This document shows positions 41,688-51,780 of a stretch of 64,000 bases of DNA, one piece after another. The stretch lies in NCBI GenBank assembly GCA_964036045.1, contig OZ038381.1, forward strand, positions 66,960,242-67,024,241, written 5' to 3'. Below the pieces are notes generated by a model. That model worked only from the letters and a program-made list of their open reading frames with translations, searched no databases and had not been told where the DNA came from. This stretch comes from Eutreptiella sp. 'Long Island Sound 2002' (lineage: Eukaryota > Euglenozoa > Euglenophyceae > Eutreptiales > Eutreptiaceae). Numbering within the stretch: the first letter of the stretch is position 1; each line of letters opens with the position of its first letter. The position numbers and the translations under genes are program-made.

Positions 41688-42998
41688 GGGGGGGCAGGTA
41701 TAGGGAAATGTGTGTGGGTGTGGGGACTCCGGTACATGCATAGGTGGTGTTGGTGTGGCTCTTCTGCCAGTGTCCTGCAAAAATGGTGCGAGATTCGTAC
41801 GAAGTTCGCACGAAATTCGTACGAAATTCGTGCGAATTTCGTACGAATTTTGTACGAATTTCGTCCCTCAATACGTACCGTGAATGTGGTTGTTACGAAT
41901 TTCGTACGAATTTCGTACAAAATTCGTACGAAGTTCAAACAATTTGCATGAATTTGTGTCATTTTTGTGTGTGTGTGGGTGTGCCTGGTCGGAGGGGTTG
42001 TTGTTTGTGTGGGCGTGGGTGCATGGTGTGTGCGTGCCTGGGTGATATGTGCATGCATTGGTGGTTCTTGGGATCTTGGGTGGTTTTGTTGAATCATGTG
42101 GGACAATACTTTTGTGTTGTTTGTGACTGTCTGTCGTTTGTGTTTGTTGCTGCTGAATGTCATTATGTGTGTTTAATGCCTGCTTTTCGACTGCGTTGGT
42201 ATCGCTGTTTTGCTTGCTGCTTGTTGTGCTTCGTCTGTCTGCTGCTCCTCACTGGTGACTGTTGCTGATGACCTGACTGTGTTGTTCTTCTGTGTTGTTG
42301 TTGTGTTGCTGTGCTGTGTGCTATGAGTGGGTGTGGATGGTTGGATGGGTGGCTGCCTGTTGTTGAATCATGTGGGACAATACTTTTGTGTTGTTTGTAG
42401 TTTGTGACTGTCTGTCGTTTGTGTTTGTTGCTGCTGATTGTCATGATGTGTGTGTAATGCCTGCCTTTTGGCTGTGTTGGTACCGTTGTTTTGCTTGCTG
42501 CTTGTTGTGCTTCGTCTGTCTGCTGCTCCTCATTGGTGACTGTTGCTGATGACCTGACTGTGTTGTTCTTCTGTGTTGTTGTTGTGTTGCTGTGCTGTGT
42601 GATATGGGGTGACTGTGTTGTTCTTCTGTGTTGTTGTTGTGTTGCTGTGCTCTGTGCTATGGGCTGAGTGTGTTTGTTCTGCATAAAAATCATACAAATT
42701 CATGCAAATTGGTCGAAATTCGTACGAAATTTGTGCCAAATTGGTACGAAATTCGTGCGAATTTCGTACAAAATTCGTAACAACCACATTCACGGTACAC
42801 TTTGGGGACGAATTTCGTACGAAATTCGCACGAAATTTGTACGAAATTCGCACGAATTTCCTACGAATTTCGTGCGAACTTCGTACGAATCTCGTACCAT
42901 TTTTGCAGGACACTGGCAGAAGAGCCACACCAACACCACCTATGCAATAACGAAGTCCCCACACCCACACACATTTCCCTGTACCTGCCCCCCCCCCC
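41688..42998. repeat. Large inverted repeat with TTCGTACGAA words in the arms
   Basis: The left arm (about 41688-41958) reads as the reverse complement of the right arm (about 42690-42998): GGTATAGGGAAATGTGTGTG, CCAGTGTCCTGCAAAAATGG, then a run of TTCGTACGAA/TTCGCACGAA words and ACCGTGAATGTGGTTGTTACG. The ~730-bp loop contains two direct copies of a 275-bp unit (from 42087 and 42362). Confidence 0.8.
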
Positions 42999-43134
42999 CC
43001 CCGGCACACACACACACACACAAACACCCACACACACAGACACACACACACACCCATGCACAAACACACACATAAACACCCCCCCCATGCACTCGACCCA
43101 CACCCACACATTGCCCGCTCACACACCCTCATAC

Positions 43135-43357
43135 GTACCTGGACAGTGGATGTGCCACCGTTAGATGTTTAGGGGGGGGGGGTTCTGTGTGTGTGTGTGT
43201 GTATGTGTGTCTGCCTGTCTGTGTGGATGGGTTTCTGCAGATGTGTGTGTGTATGTGGGTGATTGGGTCGTTGTGTCCATGTGTAGTTGGGTGTCCGGTT
43301 GTGTGTGTTTGTGTGTATGCGCGTGTTGGTGTGAGGTGCAGGAAGGGTGTGTCTGTA

Positions 43358-43393
<36 letters not shown>

Positions 43394-44000
43394 GCTTGTG
43401 CGTATATCTGGTTTGGTGCTCCTCACATCCTCACCCGCCCCACACACACAGGCGCATGCCCACACCCATAACCAAAAAGACAGTCATACATCCCCCCCGG
43501 CCACACAGAGACACACACACACCCATGCACAAACACACACATACCCTCAATGAAAGCAAACAGCCCCCCACTCGACCCATACCCACACACTGCCCGCCCA
43601 CACACCCTCATACGTACCTGGACAGTGGATGTGTCACGGTTAAATGTTTAGGGGGGTGATTCTGTGTGTGTGTATGCGTATGGTTTGTGCGGATGCGTGT
43701 ATGTGGGTCGGTGTGTCCATGTGTAGTTGGGTGTGTGGTTGTGTGTGTTTGTGTGTGCGCGCGTGTTGGTGTGAGGTGCGGGAAGGGTGTGCGTGTGTGT
43801 GTTTAAGGCTTGTGCGTATATGTGCATGGTTTGGTGCTCCTCACATCCTCACAGACAGTCGTACATGTACCCCCCCCCCCCACACACACACCCACATGCC
43901 ATCAGTCGAATCAAACCGCCCTGCCACCCCACCCACACCCACACACTACCCAGCCACACATACGCACACACACCTGCATAGTGGATGTGTCGTGGTTAGG
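43135..44000. repeat. Three imperfect copies of a CA/TG-rich unit
   Basis: GTGGATGTG followed by a (T/C)GGTTA-TGTTTAGG-like stretch and long TG-rich then CA-rich parts begins at about 43147, 43626 and 43981. Internal phrases such as GTGTGAGGTGC(G/A)GGAAGGGTG and TGGTGCTCCTCACATCCTCAC are shared. Confidence 0.7.
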
Positions 44001-44435
44001 TGTGTGCGGCGGGATCATTGTGGGTGTGTCTATGTGTGTGTGTGTGTGTGTGTTGATTGGTTTGTGCGCGTGGGTGCGTGTTTGTGTGTGGGTGTGTATC
44101 CATGGGTCCGTGGTTGTGTGTGTGGGTGCGTGGGTGTTGGTGTGAGGTTTGGGACGGGTTTGTGCACGTATGTGGTCGGGTGGCCCCCACATCCTCACAC
44201 ACACCAACACACAGACGCACGCTCGCACTCAGAACCAAACGGGAAGTCACGCATCCACCCACATGCAAACCCAACGATACAACCATACACAAACCCACAC
44301 AAACCCACACACCCCACACAAAGGCACACCCACACACATGTGCACATCTTGCCTGTAGCCAGGGTGCCTGCAGGGGTGTTTGGGGGGGGGGTACCCCGGG
44401 TGTTAGGACAAATGAGGGGGTGCACAAGGGTGAAA

Positions 44436-44560
44436 TTGGTATGAATTCACGTGAATTCACGTGAAATTCGTACGAAATTTGTACGAAATTCGTACGAAAT
44501 TCGTGCGAATTCGTGCAAATTTCGTACGAATTCACGTGAATTCACGGCCGTGAATCGGCT
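44436..44560. repeat. TTCACGTGAA / TTCGTACGAA palindrome cluster
   Basis: AATTCACGTGAATTCACGTGAA, several AATTCGTACGAAAT words, and TTCACGGCCGTGAA at the right edge: three different perfect palindromes built on the same TTC...GAA frame. Confidence 0.85.
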
Positions 44561-45957
44561 ACAGGCTTGCCAGGTTTCGGCACCTCTCGTTTTGGGCACG
44601 GTTCGGACATGATCTTAGCCCACGCAAACTGCACCCTGTTTTTCACCTCAAGGGCGGCATTTGTGTGAAAAAAAAAGACGCGCAGTTTCCGCCTGTTTCC
44701 ACCTGAAAACTGAGAATTAATAAAAGGAGTAACCTCAAATATATTTTTTTAGGCTATCAGCGGAATGCAAGTAGTCAGAGGTATAAAAAAAAACGTTTTC
44801 TTTGGCATGTTGAGTGCGCGAGGCCTCGCGCACTCAATTATGCAGAATGTGTATTTCCCAATGGTCCTCAATAAACAGTATTCCATGCCAAATGAGGCTC
44901 TGATGTCTTCATGGGTGCCTCATGGTGTACCGTTCGGGTCATGTCAGCAGCAAGAGTGCTCAATCAATGGACGTTTTGTACACGCCATGCACTATGTAAG
45001 GTGTAATAGATCTAAAAAGGCGGGTTGCCCTCAGGCCTTGCTAAACAGATGATTTTCAGTTAGTTTACCTACAAATGAGGTGCCCAGCCTCCCATCTTTT
45101 GGGGCTGTACAACAGTTTGTCAGAAGCGCTAGGTCACAGGACGTATGAAGCAAGTGCTCTAGAGGAGGATAGTCTAATCGCTACTCCTGAGCTCACTGTT
45201 TTCAGAGGATTCCAAAAGGGAGGAATCTCAAAAAGCCTTTTTGTGGCTATCGGCAGAATGCATGTAGTCAGGGGTTTTCAAAAACCCATGCTTCTAGCAT
45301 GTTGAGTGCGCAAGCCCTCGCGCACTGAGTGTGCCGCTGTGCAAGTCTTTAACCCATATTGAATCTTGCAGTTTTGCTTTTGCTCCATTCTTGCTTCATG
45401 CCACTTCCGATGTCAAAAAGTGATCTCAAAAAAGCCTGAAAATCTCACTCCTGCTGGCTGAGTGCGCGAGGCCTCGAGCACTCAGCCTCCCATAGAAAGT
45501 ATTTTTTCATGTGGACATGTACAGGATGTGTGAACAGCGCCCATCTTTAATAGTTTTCCAGACGATCCAAAAATTGGTATTCTTCAAATTAGCCAACAAA
45601 ATTTTTTTTCGGGGAAAATGACCGGTAAACCCTCTGATTTTGGACTAAAGAATGGTTATTTGACCCCCTTGAAAAAAGCAAAAAATGGGCAAAACTGATG
45701 AAAAATGCATTTTTTGAGAGGGTTTGAAAAACAGTATTTTCAAGATGGCAAAAAGATTTTTTTTCGGTGACAAAATCTAGGTGCTTAGGTGGAAAAAAGG
45801 GGGTGCAGTTTGCGTGGGCTATGATGATGGATGCTTTTGGGGCGGGACCTTCATTGGATGATGCGTAACAAAGCTAGGGGAGGAAATTTGGCCCCTCAAA
45901 TCCCTCGGAATGAACCAATAATATGGCATTTTCCCCCAAAAACCTCAAAATTTGGGT
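44560..45957. other. Non-coding stretch with repeated 28-bp palindromes
   Basis: No convincing gene. Three palindromes with the half-site GAGTGCGCGAGG lie at 44810-44837 (perfect), 45302-45329 and 45457-45488 (near perfect). The first two are preceded by similar sequence (GCTATC-GC-GAATGCA-GTAGTCAG), so a larger degenerate repeat is present. Confidence 0.7.
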
Positions 45958-46189
45958 AAATTCACGTGAAATTCACGCAATTATTCAAACGGCCACTTAA
46001 CGGCCGTTCACGAAGGGTACACAGGTGGTGGAGTGGAGGCAAGTGGGGGAGTATACCGATGTCACGTAATTGGTGTGGCCGCGGAGGATGAAGCTGGTGC
46101 TGGACGACGCCAAGAAGGAGGGCCAAGGCATGTGCCCATGTCACCAGGTGTGAAAGCTTCCCACAACACCCTGCACTAACCCTTGCTCT

Positions 46190-46352
46190 AACTAGTTATC
46201 GCGCTAGGTTATCGCGTTCTAACTAGGTGCTCTAACTAGTTATCGCGCTAGGTTATCGCGTTCTAACTAGTTATCGCGGGGTTATCGCGGGGTGTTATCG
46301 CGGGGGTTATCGCGTTCTAACTAGGTTATCGCGCGAGTTATCGCGGTAGTTA
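46190..46352. repeat. CTAACTAGTTAG and GTTATCGCG word cluster (2)
   Basis: TCTAACTAGTTATCGCG units alternate with GGTTATCGCG words for about 160 bp. The cluster is followed within 40 bp by a T-rich tract and the splice acceptor GTTTTTCTCAG|GCC near 46389. Confidence 0.85.
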
Positions 46353-46389
46353 TTGCGTGTTTTTTTTTGTTTCTTTTGTTTTTCTCAGG

Positions 46390-47110
46390 CCAACATCCTG
46401 CAGCTGCCGCGTTTTTTTGTCAAGGACGAAGCCCAGGCGCCAAGGGGGGAAGGCCGGGAAAGCAGACGAAGCGGGGGCCTGAGATGGTGTTTGTTGAGGC
46501 GGATGCCCCCCCCCCCCCCCATAGGGGTAAGGGTCCCACCCGCTCCCCCAAGCCGTGGAAGGTGGCGAAGGTGGCGGCCCAGCCCCCCCCTGAGGCCCCG
46601 GATGTGGAGGCCTTGGGGGCCAGTGTGGCCACCCACGTGACGGACGCTTGCCAGGTTTTGGTGGAGCAAGCGGCCGCCACGGTGGTTGAGGCCGCACTGG
46701 CCATGGGTCGGTCGGCCGACCACAAAAGGGGGGAGGAGGTGGAGGCGCAGCGGAGGAGGGGGGGTGACCTCCAGCAGCGCCGGGGGTTTGCTGAGGCGCA
46801 GGTGCGCACCCTCACCTCCACATGGTGTAGCATCCAAGTTGTTCGCCCCCAAGGGACGGACACCATGGGCCTTCACGCCCATTTGCCTGATGGGGCGCCC
46901 ATGGCGCTTATTGTGTGTGTGGGGTCTTTTACCGGGGGTGATTCTTGGGTGGAGAGTGGTGGTCTGCTCAATCCCTCCCTGAGGGAAAAAAGGCGGCACA
47001 CCCGTGTGTGCAAGGGTAGGGCGGTGGAGGGTTGGGCATGCAAGGCCACCCCCCAAGCCCCATGTTTCGTTTGCTCGATATTGCCGGTTTTGCACTTTTT
47101 GCGATTTGAT
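46390..47110 (+). CDS. Exon of an unknown plus-strand gene
   Basis: Begins at a strong acceptor (long T/C tract, TTTCTCAG|GCC). The favoured frame reads KGGRPGKQTKRGPEMVFVEA, DVEALGASVATHVTDACQVL, LVEQAAATVVEAALAMG, LTSTWCSIQVVRPQGTD and MALIVCVGSFTGGDSWVESG. It stops near 47110, just before the next minisatellite. Competing frames are open because of high GC. No family recognised. Confidence 0.4.
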
Positions 47111-47114
47111 CTTT

Positions 47115-48028
47115 GTGTGCTCTAACTAGTCAGAACGGGGTTAGAACGGGGTTTTTGTGTGCTCTAACTAGTTAGAACGGGGTTAGAACGGGGTCTTTGT
47201 GTGCTCTACTTAGTTAGAACGGGGTTAGAACGGGGTCTTTGTGTGCTCTAACTAGTTAGAACGGGGTTAGAACGGGGTCTTTGTGTGCTCTAACTAGTTA
47301 GAACGGGGTTAGAACGGGGTCTTTGTGTGCTCTAACTAGTTAGAAGGACGTTAGAACGGGGTTAGAACGGGGTCTTTGTGTGCTCTGACTAGTTAGAACG
47401 GGGTTAGAACGGGGTCTTTGTGTGCTCTAACTAGTTGCAACGGGGTTAGAACGGGGTCTTTGTGTGCTCTAACTAGTTAGAACGACGTTAGAACGGGGTT
47501 AGAACGGGGTCTTTGTGTGCTCTAACTAGTTAGAACGGGGTTAGACGGGGGTCTTTGTGTGCTCTAACTAGTTAGAACGGGGTTAGAACGGGGTCTTTGT
47601 GTGCTCTAACTAGTTAGAACGACGTTAGAACGGGGTTAGAAGGGGGTCTTTGTGTGCTCTGACTAGTTAGAACGGGGTTAGAACGGGGCTTTGTGCGCTC
47701 TAACTAGTTGGAACGGGGTTAGAACGGGGTCTTTGTGTGCTCTAACTAGTTAGAATTGGGTTAGAACGGGGTTAGAAGGGGGTCTTTGTGTGCTCTAACT
47801 AGTTAGAACGGGATTAGAACGGGGTTAGCGCACCAGTTAGTGTGCATGTGCATAGTGCACTAACCTCTGCTCTAACTAGTTATCGCGGTAGTTATCGCGC
47901 TCTAACTGGGTGCTCTAACTAGTTATCGCGGGGGGTTATCGCGTTCTAACTAGTTATCGCGGGGGTTATCGCGGGGGTTATCGCGCGATAACCTAGTTAT
48001 CGCGGAGGTTATCGTGTGGGTTATCGCG
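47115..48028. repeat. 42-bp minisatellite on CTAACTAGTTAG, then GTTATCGCG cluster (3)
   Basis: About 17 units of roughly 42 bp (CTCTAACTAGTTAGAACGGG then GTTAGAACGGGGTCTTTGTG), some with an extra GTTAGAACGAC insert, from 47118 to 47850. Then about 150 bp of GTTATCGCG words with GTTATCGCGCGATAAC. A pyrimidine tract and acceptor (TTTCCTGCCCAG|GCC near 48078) follow. Confidence 0.92.
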
Positions 48029-48078
48029 TGTGTTTTTTGGGCCCTTGCTTCAAAACCCTCCCTCATTTCCTGCCCAGG

Positions 48079-48990
48079 CCCTCTTATTCTTCATGGATAA
48101 TGCTGTTAAAGAGGCCCTGAGGGCTCTGAACACAGCTAACCTCCGGCAGTACACCGATTTGCAGTGCCCCAAGGCCCGGCGGCGGCGGTTGAAGGCTATT
48201 CAGCGGTTGGTGCGAGTTCTATTGGGTAGTCCGAACATTGTTTGTGGCACCAACACCAAAGGAGAAGTCTGTTTAAGTGATGGGGCGTGCACTGCCCTGT
48301 CTGGCCCACTTGGTGGCCATCTTGCATTCACAGCTCAGGAGCATGAGGCCCTGAGGATGCTACCCATGGCATGCAGCATGCATCTTTCCCAGCGGGCCCT
48401 TTTGCGAATGCCCCGCCGTTGCACACGACGGGACCTAAGGACCGTTGGGCAACGGGTCATGCACTACTTTCCCCAAGCAACCATTGTAAAGTCTACCAGA
48501 GGCCGCAATAGGGCAGCTGCCCATGTGCCTTTGCAGTCAATTGTGCAAAATGCAATATCTATGGCCCGAGTTATTGGGAAACCCCCCCCTAGTGGCGTTG
48601 CCATTGTTGTCATTTCAGTTGATGCGACTTCCTTGTGGAAGGCATCCTCTACCCGTGCGGATGTATGGGTCAATGTATGGGGGGGGGGCAAAGTATGCTT
48701 CGAAGGTGAAGCTATGGGCCTCATGGTTTTGCATGGATGGCGGGGATGAACAGGCTTTTTTGAGAAGCCTGGACATCTCCGCCTACCTCAACCAAGAGGT
48801 GAGGGATGTGGAGGAGGACGTTGTCCTCTTTCGAAACCAATTTTTGACTTGCACTGTCATTTTGACGGGGGATGGGAAGGGGATGCAAGCAATGGGGGGG
48901 GCTGGGTCTCACATGTACCACCGGTGCCCAGCACAGAACATTGAAAGAGAGACCAATATTGTCCGGTTACTGGTGGCAATTTTAGGAAAT
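48079..48990 (+). pseudogene. Transposase-like gene, frameshifted at a G run
   Basis: After the acceptor the frame reads MDNAVKEALRALNTANLRQY, VRVLLGSPNIVCGTNTKGE, then VVISVDATSLWKASSTRADV, where the Asp may be catalytic. A 9-base G run at about 48679-48688 shifts the frame. The second frame continues KLWASWFCMDGGDEQAF, ISAYLNQEVRDVEEDVVLF, VILTGDGKGMQAMGGAGSHM, whose GDGKG segment may hold a second Asp. The pattern resembles unclassified DDE transposases of algae and fungi (recalled, not searched). The sequence becomes non-homologous-looking near 48915, where GTACC could be a donor. Confidence 0.5.
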
Positions 48991-49025
48991 CTGTACCGAC
49001 GTGCATGCGATATGCTTCGGTCCGT

Positions 49026-49170
49026 CGCTTGGAAGTTTTCGAAAACCCTTGGAAAGATGCTCGGAAGTTTTGGCAGCCAGATCGGCCCCCCAAAACGCAA
49101 CCGATATCGGTAGGAATGTTCCATGGGCTTCCCAGCCGACCGTGCCGGGGGAGCTCGGAAGAAATTTTTT
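49026..49170. repeat. 145-bp direct repeat, copy 1
   Basis: Nearly identical to 51313-51456, sharing TCGGAAGTTTTGGCAGCCAG, the palindrome ACCGATATCGGT, and GCCGTGCCGGGGGAGCTCGG. The copies are 2.29 kb apart. Confidence 0.88.
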
Positions 49171-50405
49171 AGCCTGAACGTAGTGGAACTTTGGTTGCAT
49201 GCTTGGTGCCTACCTTGCCTGCAAGATGCCATGGAGAACAGTACGTTGAAGCTAATGTTTGTCTACCCTTTGTTTGCTTTGCCTACAAAATTGCATGGAG
49301 AACACTGTGCTCAAGCTTATGACTGCTTCCCCTTTGAGCTCCTTTATGAATTTGCACTTTTGGTTTTGACATGTGCAATTGCAGTTTGATCCTTGGTGCC
49401 TGCTTTGCCTACAAACTTGCATGGAGAACACTGTACTCAAGCTTATGACTGTTTGCCCTTTGTGTCTTGTGAAGCTTTGTGCCTGCTTTTGTGGTTTTCT
49501 TTTTGCGTGTGTGTCGCTTTTTCACCTTGGCCCCTTTGAGTAGACTCACTATTGTATTCCCTTCTTGTGCCCAGAACATTTTTGTCACCTGCAATAGACA
49601 TGTCTGGTAGTCAGCCAATGACAAGTGCACACTTTGTGGATCTCAACTCATGTCACTCAACCCTCTAATCACCTGTGTGCACTTGAAGGACACGCATGCG
49701 TGTCAGTACATCCCCTGGGATTCCAATGTGCCCAGGCACATCCGAGTGGCATAGGTCAGAGGTGAATTCATTCGCTATATCAGGATCTCCAGCCACCCAC
49801 ATCTGTACCAGGTATGTTGTAGCAGGCTGGTCTCAGCGTTGTGCTGGCTTAACTACCCGTGGGAGGTAATCCAGTGTAAACACATCCCGTGGGGTGAAAG
49901 AAACAGGTTCAGGACGCTGAGACGTGATGTTGTGCCCTCTAGGGTGGCAAATGAACCTATGTCGTTGTCCCAATCTGAAATGATGAGTTCGAGGCATAAT
50001 GGTGTGATGGGAGGTGGGCGGGAACCTTTTGGACAGGTGCATGGATTTTGCCCCCCCCCCCCCTCCAATATCAGACTTGTGCTCCGCCCCAGGATTGTGT
50101 ATAGCGACCCCCAATGTGGTTATGACCATGCGCCTGTGACACGGGGGCGTATGCGAACCCAGTTTCCGTTGCCTCATGCCCCCCCCCCCCACCCCAACAC
50201 CCTTTCTACCCCCCCCCCCCCACTGTTTCAGATTTTTACAACTAGGGGCTCTATGTAAAGCCCCAACCACCAGCTTTCACCACAACTTTGTTTTGTGGAA
50301 TTTTACCACACCATCACAGAATTAGAAGGCTCCAAAGTGAGCTCGACTATCCGCCCCCCTATAGGGGCCCACCGTTTCAGATTTTCACAACCAGGGGCTC
50401 TCTCC
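49171..50405. other. No gene supported
   Basis: AC/TTGCATGGAGAACA phrases recur three times (about 49229, 49301 and 49420), indicating short tandem duplication. CCCCCC-rich patches lie at 50050-50070 and 50180-50222. Both strands have open frames but none reads as protein. Confidence 0.4.
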
Positions 50406-51168
50406 TAACGCTCTGCCAACCCTCTCCCACCCCCTCCCAACCCTCTTCCACCCCCTCCCAACCCTCTCCCACTCTCTCCCACCCTCTTCCAACCCTCTCC
50501 CACCCTCACCCAACCCTCTCCCACCCTCTCCCAACCCTCTCCCACCCTCTCCCAACCCTCTCCCACCCTCTCCCAACCCTCTCCCAGCCTCTCCCAACTC
50601 TCTCCCAACCCTCTCCCGCCCTCTTCCAACCCTCTCTCAACCGTCTCCCAACCCTCTCCCACCCCCTCCCAACCCTCTCCCACTCTCTCCCACCCTCTCC
50701 CAACCCTCTCCCACCCTCTCCCAACCCTCTCCCACCCTCTCCCAACCCTCTCCTAGCCTCTCCCAACCCTCTCTAAACCCTCTCCCACCCTCTTCCAACC
50801 CTCTCTCAACCGTCTCCCAACCCTCTCCCACCCTCTCCCAACCCTCTCCCACTCTCTCCCAACCCTCTCCCAACCCTCCCCCACTCTCTCCCACCCTCTT
50901 CCAACCCTCTCCCACCCTCTCCCAACCCTCTCCCACCCTCTCCCAACCCTCTCCCACCCTCTCCCAACCCTCTCCCACCCTCTCCCAACCCTCTCCCACC
51001 CTCTCCCAACTCTCTCCCACCCTCTCCCAACCCTCTCCCAACCGTCTCCCACCCTCTCCCAACCCTCTCTCAACCCTCTCCCAACCCTCTCCCACCCTCT
51101 CCCAACCCTCTCCCACTCTCTCCCAACCCTCTCCCAACCCTCCCCCACCCTCCCCCACCCTCTAACAA
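50406..51168. repeat. CCCTCTCCCAAC minisatellite
   Basis: About 760 bp of imperfect CCCTCTCCCA and CCCTCTCCCAAC units, almost purely C/T/A on the plus strand and purine-rich on the minus strand. The Gly/Glu/Arg/Trp/Val repeat ORFs on the minus strand are by-products of the repeat. Confidence 0.95.
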
Positions 51169-51312
51169 TGGGGCAGGGTGTCTAATCTCAGTGGATTCCG
51201 GTAGGTGTTAAGTGAACCGTCATGCTTGCCTTTTTGTGTGTTTCTTTGCTGAGGTGTGGGATTTGGGAACCAAGAACGGTGTAGTTCATTATACAAAAAA
51301 CCAATGGAAAAA

Positions 51313-51456
51313 CGCCTGGAAGTTTTTGAAATCCCTCGGAAAGATGCTCGGAAGTTTTGGCAGCCAGATCGGCCCCCCAAAACGCAACCGATATCGGTAG
51401 GAATGTTCCATGGGCTTCCCAGCCGACCGTGCCGGGGGAGCTCGGAAGAAATTTTG
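51313..51456. repeat. 145-bp direct repeat, copy 2
   Basis: Second copy of 49026-49170 in the same orientation. Differences are concentrated in the first 20 bases. Confidence 0.88.
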
Positions 51457-51593
51457 GCTGGGACTTCCGAGATCAACCCTGCAATATGAGTCCCATTTGC
51501 TGAGCATGAATGCTGAGCATCCCCAAATATCCTGAGCAATATGCTCAGCATTTTCCTGCCATTTTTTACCTTCTATGCTGTGCGTCCCAGCAC

Positions 51594-51780
51594 CATGTGT
51601 AAGTGTTGGTTGTGCAAAGACCCCAATGGTATTGTTGAGCAAATGGGGGTGGAGTCCACCTCAAGATGGGGGGCATTCTTGAGCAGTGTGACCCCCGATA
51701 GACGGCCGGGGGACTACCAACATGCAGCATGCCGCATTCTAAACGGCATTGCAAAGCGCACTGAGACCACCCTTCAGGCC
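51594..51780 (+). CDS. Possible zinc-binding exon (continuation of the 48-kb transposase?)
   Basis: The plus-strand frame reads MCKCWLCKDPNGIVEQMGVE, WGAFLSSVTPDRRPGDYQH and AACRILNGIAKRTETTLQAL. The Cys-x-Cys-x2-Cys followed by His-x3-Cys suggests a zinc site. Transposases like the one at 48 kb often have a Cys cluster soon after GDGKG, so this may be its next exon across an intron of about 2.7 kb filled with repeats. That join is inference; an acceptor-like GCGTCCCAG precedes it. Confidence 0.35.

Noticed and set aside
41356-44358. Cys/Val-rich and Thr/His-rich ORFs
   Set aside because: Direct translations of TG and CA repeats.
50385-51158. Gly/Glu/Arg/Trp/Val repeat ORFs on the minus strand
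   Set aside because: Translation of the CCCTCTCCCA minisatellite. The same units are open in more than one frame.
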